Positions 30,850 through 36,441 of a stretch of DNA of 36,441 bases are shown here, piece after piece. Position 1 is the first letter of the stretch. The number at the start of each line of letters is the position of its first letter. The position numbers and the translations under genes were made by a program. Under the pieces are notes generated by a model. The model searched no databases. It saw only the letters and a program-made list of their open reading frames with translations, and was not told where the DNA came from. Origin of the DNA: Candidatus Gastranaerophilales bacterium. Lineage in GTDB: Bacteria; Cyanobacteriota; Vampirovibrionia; Gastranaerophilales; Gastranaerophilaceae. The stretch covers positions 1 to 36,441 of the forward strand of contig CALUTO010000020.1 in NCBI GenBank assembly GCA_944323735.1, given 5' to 3'.

Positions 30850-32535
30850 ATGAACTTTACGGAAATCTGGAAAAAAATTAAAAGTGCTGATAAATTAGTG
30901 AACGATTACAAAAATCTGTCACATACTATTGAAATGCCATCCTCTGCTTATGTAAACTGGGGTGTTTATATGGCAAATAAGGGTGAGTTTGCACAGGCAG
31001 TCGAAAAGTTTAACACTGCAGCAATGATGGTTCAGCAAAATCCCAAAGCATACATCAACCTGGGAATCGTTTGCATGCAGCAAAAAAACTACCCTGAAGC
31101 TGTTAAAAATTTCAGAAAAGCAGTAAAATTAGACAGGTACAATTCAAAAGCCTATGCCCTATGGGGAACATGTCTTGCAGAAATCGGAGAAGAAAAAGAG
31201 TCTGCAGCAGTTTATGAACTTGCGAAAAAATATGATCCCAGAAATCCTGAAATTTATATAAACTGGGCAATTTCGCTTGCAAAATTCGAAAAGAAAGCAG
31301 AAGCCGAAGAAAAATTCAAAACCGCATCACTTCTTGATCCCGCAAATCCTGTCATCCCGCTATTATGGGGCGTACTGCTAATGGAGCAGAAAAAATATCA
31401 GGAAGCGATTGAAAAATTCACCCACAGTGCGTTATTTAGCAGTGACAAATATGATACTGCATACTACACGGCTCTTTGCTGCCTGAAGATGAAAAAATTT
31501 GAAAAAGCTGTTAAATTTTCAAGAATAGCCGCAGAATTGAGACCCGAATCATCAGAGCCATATCTCATTCTGGGCGAAGCATATATGCATCTGGGCAACA
31601 GCGGTCTGTCCTTTAATGCATACAAAAATGCAGCAAAAAATACTAAAAACAATCCGGCCGCATACACAGGCTGGGGTATAGCCCTGCAAAAATTTCAAAA
31701 GTTCGATGAAGCCGGTGAAAAATTTTTCACTGCTCTTGAAATGAGTCCTAACGATGAACTCCTGCTAACAAGCCTTTCTGTAAACTTCATCATGCAAAAA
31801 GAATACACTGAAGCAGAAAAATACCTGCACAAAGTTCTGGATATAAATCCAAAAAATGCACAGGCATACTACAATCTTGCACTTATAAATTCCGAAAACA
31901 GAAACTATGAAGGTGCACTAAGATTTTATCAGCATGCCTTTGCACTTTCTCCAAAGAATTATTCATTATATTTTAATATTGCAGACTGTTATTATCATCT
32001 TGGCAATTTTGAAGAAGCAAAAAAATTTTACAACAAATGTATAGAATATGTACCGGGGCACATGCAGTCGTATATCTGCCTGACAAATATGCTGCTTGAA
32101 ACAAATGACACCAAAGAGGCATTGCGAAAAATAAGAACTCTTTACACTCTGAATAAAACCTCCTGTGCGGCAAACTTTGCGTACGCTGCGGCACTAATGA
32201 AAGCAGAAATGTACGAAGACGCACTGAACAAATTTCGGGCAGCAATTGAAATAAATGAAAATTACACTCCGGCATATCTCGGTGCTGCAGAATGCAGTTT
32301 TTATTGCGGAAAATACAATGACTCACTCAAACTTCTGGATAGAATTATGGATGTATCCGGAGCAGAGGAGGATTTTCTGGTTATACAGGAGCGGGTTCTG
32401 GAAAAAATTGTATCAGATGATACGTATTGTGAAGTAGATTTCGCAATAAAATATTGTAATAAATTTTTAGAGCGATATAATAACAGTAAAGTATCTGAAA
32501 TTAGGGATACACTGGTCGGAAAAAATACCAAATAA
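30850..32535 (+). CDS. Tetratricopeptide repeat protein
   Basis: 561 residues, almost entirely TPR units: roughly fourteen repeats with the W/A-G-Y-A-P spacing, for example YINLGIVCMQQKNYPEAVKN, then AYALWGTCLAEIGEEKESAA and AYYNLALINSENRNYEGALR. No signal peptide or membrane span, so a cytoplasmic scaffold for protein partners. No ribosome site is clear at the ATG. It is followed 10 nt later by aspartate kinase. The partner is unknown. Confidence 0.85.
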   Translation: MNFTEIWKKIKSADKLVNDYKNLSHTIEMPSSAYVNWGVYMANKGEFAQAVEKFNTAAMMVQQNPKAYINLGIVCMQQKNYPEAVKNFRKAVKLDRYNSKAYALWGTCLAEIGEEKESAAVYELAKKYDPRNPEIYINWAISLAKFEKKAEAEEKFKTASLLDPANPVIPLLWGVLLMEQKKYQEAIEKFTHSALFSSDKYDTAYYTALCCLKMKKFEKAVKFSRIAAELRPESSEPYLILGEAYMHLGNSGLSFNAYKNAAKNTKNNPAAYTGWGIALQKFQKFDEAGEKFFTALEMSPNDELLLTSLSVNFIMQKEYTEAEKYLHKVLDINPKNAQAYYNLALINSENRNYEGALRFYQHAFALSPKNYSLYFNIADCYYHLGNFEEAKKFYNKCIEYVPGHMQSYICLTNMLLETNDTKEALRKIRTLYTLNKTSCAANFAYAAALMKAEMYEDALNKFRAAIEINENYTPAYLGAAECSFYCGKYNDSLKLLDRIMDVSGAEEDFLVIQERVLEKIVSDDTYCEVDFAIKYCNKFLERYNNSKVSEIRDTLVGKNTK

Positions 32536-32544
32536 GAGGCAATC

Positions 32545-33804
32545 GTGGGAATAATTGTTCAAAAATTTGGCGGAACATCGGTAGCAGATGTAGAAAAAAT
32601 AAAAAATGTAGCCAAAGCTGTAATCAGAGAAAAAAATAACGGTAATCAGGTTATAGTCGTTGTTTCTGCAATGGGACACACAACAGATTATCTTGTAAAA
32701 ATGGCTAATGAAATTTCTGACAATCCGAACCCGAGAGAAATGGACATGCTCCTGACCACAGGAGAACAGGTTTCTATTGCTCTTCTCACCATGGCCATTC
32801 AGGCACAGGGTCACGCTGCTGTAAGCATGAATGCTATGCAGGTCGGAATTATAACAGAATGCAATCATACAAAAGCAAGAATTGTTGACATAAAAACAGA
32901 AAAACTATACTCTCATCTTAACAAAGGAGAAATTATTGTTGTTGCCGGTTTTCAGGGAGTAACTCCCGATGGAGAAATAACAACTCTCGGCAGAGGCGGT
33001 TCTGACACATCAGCCGTCGCTATTGCAGGCGCATTGAATGCGGACAGATGCGATATTTATACGGATGTTGAAGGGGTTTACACAACTGACCCGAGAATAG
33101 TTCCTAACGCAACAAAACTGTCAGAAATTTCTTATGAAGAAATGCTGGAGCTTGCGCATGTCGGAGCAAATGTTCTTCATCCCCGTTCTGTAGAAACAGC
33201 AAAACAGTACAATGTACCTCTCAGAGTCAGAAGTACTTTTAAACTCGATGATTTAGGCACTTATATAACAGGAGTTGACAATATGGAAATATACAAACCC
33301 GTGGCAGGTGTTGCTGCTGATTTGTCTCAAATCAGGGTAGTTATTTGCGATGTTCCGGACGAACCGGGCAGTGCGGCAAAGATTTTTGATGCCCTGTCAA
33401 AGTCCGATGTAAGCGTGGATATGATTATCCAATCATACGGACGCAATGACGGTACAAATGACGTCGCATTTACCGTTTCTAAATCCGACTATGAAAAAAC
33501 AATGGAAATTGTTAAAAATGTCATAAAAGAAATCCATGCGGCATCAGTGCTTGTCGATGAAGATATAGCAAAAGTCTCTATTGTCGGAGCGGGCATGGTT
33601 GACAGACCTGGTATTGCAGCTTCTATGTTCAAAGCACTCGCTGAAGAAGGAATAAATATAAAAATGATTTCAACAAGCGAAATAAAAATAAGCTGCCTTG
33701 TTGAAAAGAATGATGCGCATAAAGCAATTCAGGCACTGCACAGTGCGTTTAATCTGGACGCAAAAGAAGTTGCGGTTGTGATGGGTGATTTGCCCGATGT
33801 ATAA
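32545..33804 (+). CDS. lysC: Aspartate kinase
   Basis: 419 residues, GTG start with AAGAGGC upstream. The kinase domain begins VQKFGGTSVADVEKI with the KFGGTS signature, then VVVSAMGHTTDYLV, LLTTGEQVSIALL, ITTLGRGGSDTSAVA, YTDVEGVYTTDPR and ANVLHPRSVE. The C-terminus has two ACT domains (about residues 265-410: ICDVPDEPGSAAKIFDAL and VSIVGAGMVDRPGIAASMFKAL). It makes aspartyl-phosphate, the first step to lysine, threonine and methionine. The ACT pair implies feedback control by lysine, threonine or both. Last gene of the neuB-TPR-lysC run; a terminator follows. Confidence 0.93.
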   Translation: MGIIVQKFGGTSVADVEKIKNVAKAVIREKNNGNQVIVVVSAMGHTTDYLVKMANEISDNPNPREMDMLLTTGEQVSIALLTMAIQAQGHAAVSMNAMQVGIITECNHTKARIVDIKTEKLYSHLNKGEIIVVAGFQGVTPDGEITTLGRGGSDTSAVAIAGALNADRCDIYTDVEGVYTTDPRIVPNATKLSEISYEEMLELAHVGANVLHPRSVETAKQYNVPLRVRSTFKLDDLGTYITGVDNMEIYKPVAGVAADLSQIRVVICDVPDEPGSAAKIFDALSKSDVSVDMIIQSYGRNDGTNDVAFTVSKSDYEKTMEIVKNVIKEIHAASVLVDEDIAKVSIVGAGMVDRPGIAASMFKALAEEGINIKMISTSEIKISCLVEKNDAHKAIQALHSAFNLDAKEVAVVMGDLPDV

Positions 33805-33810
33805 AAATCT

Positions 33811-33861
33811 AAAAATTGTTACTTTTTGTTCACGTTAGAAAATTAAGTAGCAATTTTTTTT
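33811..33861 (+). terminator. Intrinsic terminator after lysC
   Basis: A 14-bp stem with one G-T pair (33811-33824 with 33845-33858), a 20-nt loop and T8. Confidence 0.8.
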
Positions 33862-33883
33862 ATTGACCGGTATTGAGTAGGGT

Positions 33884-34741
33884 ATGCAAGTATTGATAGA
33901 AAAAGAACAGAATTGTACAGATAAAATAATAAAACCTGATTTTTCAACAAAAACTGGCAGAGAGTTTCTGGCATTTTATTTGCAGACAAAATTTAAACAG
34001 GTGCTCGCTCATGACAGAAAATCGGAAAATCCGATATTTCTTGAAGTAAATCCAGCATTTATAAGCAAATTTTCACGCAGAATTATAGAAAACCCCACAA
34101 AAAGGATTTTAATCGGGATTACCGGTGAATCAGCAAGCGGAAAAACGACAATTTGCAAGACAATAAAAGATACAAGCATAAAGCTCAATTTCCCGCTTGA
34201 ATACCTCAGTATAGACAACTATTTTAACGACATTTCAGAGCTTATTAAAAAATACGGAACATTCGACAACCTGAGAGACAACGGCTATGACGTAGATTCA
34301 CCGCAAAGCTTTCAGCTTGAACTGTTAAAAGAACATTTAACAAAACTTGCATCCGGCGAAGATATCATGGCACCGCAATATCTTATTAACGGGACAGGTA
34401 TAAGCGTTCCAAACTCCATACCTATCAAAGCGGAAAAGATGATAGTCGTTGAAGGAATGGCTGCAATGTACGGTGACATAAAAGACCTGTTTGATATTAA
34501 GGTATACGTAGATATTGACAGAAAAATACAGAAGAAATGGTTCATGGCTCGTGCAGCTAAACGTAATCAGGATGAAGAAAATGCACTCAAGCACTGGGGA
34601 TATGTAAAAGTTGCCGCTGAAAAATATATCATACCCTCAAAATCAGACGCTGATATAGTCATTAACGGTGCTGCCTCTCTTGAATACTTTTCACAAATTA
34701 TAGAATTTATGCATGCCTCAACAAATTGCTTTGTTTCTTAA
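33884..34741 (+). CDS. Uridine kinase / phosphoribulokinase-family protein
   Basis: 285 residues. The ATG at 33884 is close behind GTAGGGT. An N-terminal extension of about 65 residues precedes the P-loop kinase domain: Walker A GITGESASGKTT, then EYLSIDNYFND with the family Asp, DNGYDVDSPQSFQLELL, APQYLI, EKMIVVEGMAAMYG (Walker B-like) and FDIKVYVDID, then IQKKWFMARAAKRNQ as the lid. Relatives phosphorylate uridine, phosphoribulose or pantothenate-type substrates. The domain is closest in layout to uridine kinases, but the extension and ending are not standard, so the substrate is open. Single gene before a repeat zone. Confidence 0.75.
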   Translation: MQVLIEKEQNCTDKIIKPDFSTKTGREFLAFYLQTKFKQVLAHDRKSENPIFLEVNPAFISKFSRRIIENPTKRILIGITGESASGKTTICKTIKDTSIKLNFPLEYLSIDNYFNDISELIKKYGTFDNLRDNGYDVDSPQSFQLELLKEHLTKLASGEDIMAPQYLINGTGISVPNSIPIKAEKMIVVEGMAAMYGDIKDLFDIKVYVDIDRKIQKKWFMARAAKRNQDEENALKHWGYVKVAAEKYIIPSKSDADIVINGAASLEYFSQIIEFMHASTNCFVS

Positions 34742-34861
34742 TCTTTTTTACTGAACGAAACGCAGCTAATACACAAAGAACAATAGCACAGGTCATAACT
34801 CCTGCACACATTTTTATCTACCATCAGAGGTATTAACAAGCAATATACCTGAGTGAATATT

Positions 34862-34883
34862 TTCATGAGCATTTCATGAGCAT
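34862..34883. repeat. 11-bp tandem duplication
   Basis: TTCATGAGCAT occurs twice in direct succession (34862-34872, 34873-34883). The stretch 34742-34905 holds no convincing gene. Confidence 0.8.
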
Positions 34884-34905
34884 GAAAGAAAGCAGACACA
34901 AAAAA

Positions 34906-34923
34906 AGAGGGCGGAAACCCTCT
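34906..34923 (-). terminator. Terminator at the left edge of the structured-RNA array
   Basis: A 6-bp stem AGAGGG/CCCTCT and a 6-nt loop. Read on the - strand it is followed by seven T. The + side has no T run, so it points to - strand transcription of the unit at 34932-35027. Confidence 0.65.
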
Positions 34924-34931
34924 GTTTGCAA

Positions 34932-35027
34932 TGGTGGGCGTTGAGAAGAGCTCTTGTTTAAAAACTGACTAAATGTCCGTTTTTAAATGAGAAGAGAACT
35001 CCCATCGGGAGTAAGACGCCTCTCAAC
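34932..35027 (-). ncRNA. Structured RNA-like unit, copy 1 (3' end CCCACCA)
   Basis: A 96-nt unit, nearly identical to the units at 36106 and 36234. On the - strand a 7-bp closing stem (GTTGAGA/TCTCAAC) encloses a 6-bp hairpin (ACTCCC/GGGAGT) and a long arm (13 bp built on TTTAAAAACTGAC in the other copies, with an outer CTCTT/AAGAG). It then ends CGCCCACCA. A terminator follows at 34906. This copy has one change that weakens the long arm (T opposite C) and one in the hairpin loop. The unit could be a small RNA or tRNA-like element. Expression is not shown. Confidence 0.55.
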
Positions 35028-35053
35028 AAAAAAAGACTACCGAAGTAGTCATT
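35028..35053. terminator. Hairpin between array units
   Basis: GACTAC, CGAA loop, GTAGTC, preceded by A7 (T7 on the - strand). It follows the tRNA-like end at 35059 when read on the - strand. Confidence 0.65.
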
Positions 35054-35058
35054 TAAAA

Positions 35059-35101
35059 TGGTGGGGGTAAAGCGGCGAAGTTTGAACTTTTTGAGATACA
35101 T
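35059..35101 (-). other. tRNA-like 3' remnant ending in CCCCCACCA
   Basis: On the - strand the segment reads a T-loop-like GTTCAAAC, then CGCTTTACCCCCACCA, then a terminator. It resembles the 3' half of a tRNA (T loop, acceptor, CCA), but the T stem does not pair well and no anticodon arm is visible. Related in sequence to 36362-36441. An open frame of 55 codons crosses it on the + strand but probably has no meaning. Confidence 0.4.
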
Positions 35102-35205
35102 AAAAGAATTGATTGAAGAACTCAAAAAGTCAGATACAGTCTTACTTTTAGAATATTATAGACTTTTTAAACAAACATATATTACATCAGAAAATAACAT
35201 AAACT

Positions 35206-35325
35206 GTCATGCTGAACTTGTTTGACAAAGCGAACCAAAATTTTTGTCACCCTGAACTTGTTTGACAAAGCGAACCAAAATTTTTGTCATCCTGAACTTG
35301 TTTGACAAAGCGAACCAAAATTTTT
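35206..35325. repeat. 40-bp direct repeat, three tandem copies
   Basis: Copies start at 35206, 35246 and 35286, each beginning GTCAtgCTGAA or a variant and containing TTTGACAAAGCGAACC. They differ at only two or three positions. There are no spacers, so this is not a CRISPR. The first 20 bases match the left end of the adjacent inverted-repeat element, so the array probably grew from that element. Confidence 0.9.
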
Positions 35326-35451
35326 GTCATCCTGAACTTGTTTCAGGATCTTAAAAATTTTGTGTGAGCCTGTCCTTACGAAGTGCAGGATCTTACCAAC
35401 TTGAAGTTTCTATTTCCAATCGGTAAGATCCCGAAATAAATTCGGGATGAC
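35326..35451. repeat. Inverted-repeat element, long form
   Basis: 126 bp. The left end GTCATCCTGAACTTGTTTCA and the right end, the complement of GTCATCCCGAATTTATTTCG, are imperfect terminal inverted repeats, and each half is itself a small hairpin (CCTGAA/TTCAGG). An internal insert of about 40 bp relative to the 84-bp elements carries another half-site. It belongs to the REP/MITE-like palindrome class. Confidence 0.8.
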
Positions 35452-35458
35452 AGTTATT

Positions 35459-35542
35459 GTCACCCTGAACTTGTTTCAGGGTCTTATCAAATGGATGTTA
35501 TAACTATAAACTGGTAAGATTCTGAAATAAATTCAGAATGAC
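35459..35542. repeat. Inverted-repeat element, 84 bp
   Basis: Ends GTCACCCTGAACTTG and its partner in ATTCAGAATGAC. Each end forms its own hairpin and both ends can pair. It stops 6 bp before the GIY-YIG gene. Confidence 0.8.
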
Positions 35543-35547
35543 AATAT

Positions 35548-35838
35548 TTATTCCCAATCCATTGATAAATCTTTAAATTGAGGATTCATCTCTTTAATCA
35601 AATTTATTTTCCAATCTCTATGCCACCGTTTTAATTGTTTTTCACGATTTAAGGCAGTTTCTACAGAATCAGTTAATTCATAATATACTAATCTATCAAT
35701 ATTATATCTTTTAGTAAAACCTTCAACGAATTTATTTTTATGCTCCCAAACTCTTTTTTGCAAATTTCCTGTTACTCCGATATAAAAAGAAGTTTGTGAA
35801 TAATTAGTCATTATATAAACAGCATAAGTTTTGTTCAT
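35548..35838 (-). CDS. GIY-YIG nuclease domain protein
   Basis: 96 residues, all one GIY-YIG domain: YAVYIMTN (GIY strand), FYIGVTGNLQKRVWEHKN (YIG strand with the catalytic Arg region), RLVYYELTD and AALNREKQLK-like TALNREKQLKRWHRDWKINLI with the metal-binding Glu. It is of the short stand-alone type (UvrC-N/YhbQ-like). Members cut or nick DNA; several are selfish. The gene lies between 84-bp inverted-repeat elements (nearest end 6 bp from its stop, the other about 100 bp from its start), which hints that nuclease and repeats move or persist together. That link is inference. Confidence 0.88.
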   Translation of the reverse strand: MNKTYAVYIMTNYSQTSFYIGVTGNLQKRVWEHKNKFVEGFTKRYNIDRLVYYELTDSVETALNREKQLKRWHRDWKINLIKEMNPQFKDLSMDWE

Positions 35839-35940
35839 AGGCTAATTATAACACACCACACCGGTAAGCTCCCGAAAGGGGTAAAGTATGTTGCTGTCAC
35901 ACTGGATTTATTTCCACTATTGTCTTGAATAAATTATTTT

Positions 35941-36024
35941 GTCATGCTGAATTTATTTCAGCATCTTACCAATTTGTAGTTATACTTACTTTCTGGTAAG
36001 ATCCCGAAACAAGTTCGGGATGAC
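35941..36024. repeat. Inverted-repeat element, 84 bp, second copy
   Basis: Begins GTCATGCTGAATTTATTTCAG and ends TTCGGGATGAC, with the same layout and length as 35459-35542. Its left half matches the fragment inside the phage duplication at 542-606. Between the nuclease gene and this copy (35867-35885) a short GGTAAGCTCCCGAAA scrap of the same family remains. Confidence 0.8.
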
Positions 36025-36073
36025 AGCACGCTTATAGTTAACACGCAAATTTAAAAGGAGGCGAAAAGTCACT

Positions 36074-36105
36074 AAAAAAAGAGCCTTTGAAGGCTCTTTT
36101 TAAAA
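36074..36105. terminator. Hairpin after structured unit copy 2
   Basis: AAAAAGAGCCT, 4-nt loop, AGGCTCTTTTT. Strong in both directions; on the - strand it directly follows the CCCACCA end of the unit at 36106-36201. Confidence 0.8.
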
Positions 36106-36201
36106 TGGTGGGCGTTGAGAAGTGCTCTTGTTTAAAAACTGACTAAATGTCAGTTTTTAAATGAGAAGAGAACTCCCGTCGGGAGTAAGACGCCTCTCAA
36201 C
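36106..36201 (-). ncRNA. Structured RNA-like unit, copy 2 (3' end CCCACCA)
   Basis: A 96-nt unit with all stems perfect: a 7-bp closing stem GTTGAGA/TCTCAAC, a 6-bp hairpin ACTCCC/GGGAGT, a 13-bp arm TTTAAAAACTGAC/GTCAGTTTTTAAA and an outer CTCTT/AAGAG, ending CGCCCACCA on the - strand and followed by the terminator at 36074. It forms a 128-bp tandem repeat with copy 3 together with the separating hairpin. Confidence 0.55.
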
Positions 36202-36230
36202 AAAAAAAGACTACCGAAGTAGTCTTTTAA
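36202..36230. terminator. Hairpin between units 2 and 3
   Basis: AAAAAAAGACTAC, CGAA, GTAGTCTTTT. A bidirectional intrinsic terminator shape, identical to the one at 36330. Confidence 0.75.
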
Positions 36231-36233
36231 AAA

Positions 36234-36329
36234 TAGTGGGCGTTGAGAAGTGCTCTTGTTTAAAAACTGACTAAATGTCAGTTTTTAAATGAGAAGAGAA
36301 CTCCCGTCGGGAGTAAGACGCCTCTCAAC
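36234..36329 (-). ncRNA. Structured RNA-like unit, copy 3 (3' end CCCACTA)
   Basis: Identical to copy 2 in all stems, but the 3' end reads CCCACTA because of one base change at 36235. If the CCA end matters, this copy should be defective. Confidence 0.5.
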
Positions 36330-36358
36330 AAAAAAAGACTACCGAAGTAGTCTTTTAA
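36330..36358. terminator. Hairpin following the tRNA-like remnant at the right edge
   Basis: AAAAAAAGACTAC, CGAA, GTAGTCTTTT. Read on the - strand it comes right after the CCCCCACCA end at 36362. Confidence 0.75.
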
Positions 36359-36361
36359 AAA

Positions 36362-36441
36362 TGGTGGGGGTTAAGAGGCAAAACTCGAACTTTTTAAAAT
36401 GGGTCAAAACCCTTATTGTTACGCTACAAAATAGGGAAAAT
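36362..36441 (-). other. Decayed tRNA-like sequence, Gln(TTG)-like
   Basis: On the - strand the order is GTAGCGTAAC (D-arm-like), GGGTTTTGACCC (an anticodon-like arm that would place TTG, glutamine), GTTCGAGTTTTGCC (T arm with a consensus loop) and a CCCCCACCA end, followed by a terminator. These resemble tRNA-Gln blocks. The D arm is too short, the T stem pairs poorly and no 5' acceptor strand matches, so it is not a working tRNA. It runs to the window edge. Confidence 0.45.

Noticed and set aside
34707-34811. 34-residue membrane peptide on the - strand overlapping the uridine-kinase-like gene
   Set aside because: One hydrophobic stretch, but no ribosome site or convincing promoter and it overlaps a real gene end.
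35058-35225. 55-codon open frame starting MVGVKRRSLNFL
   Set aside because: It reads through a tRNA-like remnant and into the 40-bp repeat. Peptides starting MVGV or GGVRR are typical false translations of reversed tRNA sequence, and there is no ribosome site.
35206-35325. Possible CRISPR array
   Set aside because: The 40-bp units are directly adjacent with no spacers and match the end of an inverted-repeat element; no cas genes.
36362-36441. Functional tRNA-Gln on the - strand
   Set aside because: T loop, anticodon-like arm and CCA end are there, but the D arm is short, the T stem pairs poorly and no 5' acceptor strand fits. Listed only as tRNA-like.
36161-36441. Open frames starting MRRELPSGVRRLS in the 128-bp repeats
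   Set aside because: They cross the hairpins of the structured units in all copies with no ribosome site; the RNA structure explains the conservation better.

Overview
The window is AT-rich bacterial DNA and most likely comes from a gut Gastranaerophilales (Melainabacteria, the non-photosynthetic sisters of Cyanobacteria). This is inferred from three things. The SSB at 22973 is short, has no acidic tail and reads like cyanobacterial SSBs. The kinase-like protein at 17462 begins with the PSFGG-type N-terminus I associate with this group. The host gene mix (fliO, neuB-like, lysC, gcvH, msbA-like) also fits. No rRNA or intact tRNA is present to confirm it.

Bases 1-15918 are a siphovirus-like morphogenesis cluster on the + strand: tape measure, frameshifted tail chaperone, tail terminator, tail tube, portal, scaffold, HK97-type capsid, connector, stopper, fibre, lysis genes, distal tail hub, terminase small and large subunits. 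The order differs from the usual one: the tape-measure and chaperone genes come before the tail tube, and the terminase comes last. Two short secreted cargo genes (661 and, reversed, 4042), apparently transcribed without leaders, sit among the tail genes. The first is part of a tandem duplication running off the left edge. Between fibre and lysis genes (11535-11869) is a compact locus with the architecture of a type I toxin-antitoxin: a 26-residue hydrophobic peptide, an antisense RNA with a strong promoter, and a shared terminator.

Bases 16037-18823 hold a CreD-like membrane protein (-) and a protein-kinase-like protein (+). Bases 18892-22849 are a lysogeny and replication module: S24-type repressor, operator with divergent promoters, winged-helix replication protein, DnaC-like loader, HTH excisionase-like protein and a frameshifted unknown gene. 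No integrase is in the window. It is either off the left edge or absent.

Bases 22901-34741 are host chromosome: ssb with a DUF1537 kinase and pdxA in one operon; on the - strand two small unknown genes, a GcvH-like protein whose lipoyl lysine is replaced by arginine, and an ABC exporter; then fliO, a sialic-acid-synthase-like gene with its phosphatase, a TPR protein, aspartate kinase and a uridine-kinase-like gene.

Bases 34742-36441 are a repeat zone. It has three copies of a 96-nt structured unit that, read on the - strand, ends in CCCACCA or CCCACTA and is followed by an intrinsic terminator. It also has two decayed tRNA-like 3' ends, a 40-bp tandem repeat, three inverted-repeat elements of the GTCATCCTGAA type, and a GIY-YIG nuclease gene lying between those elements.
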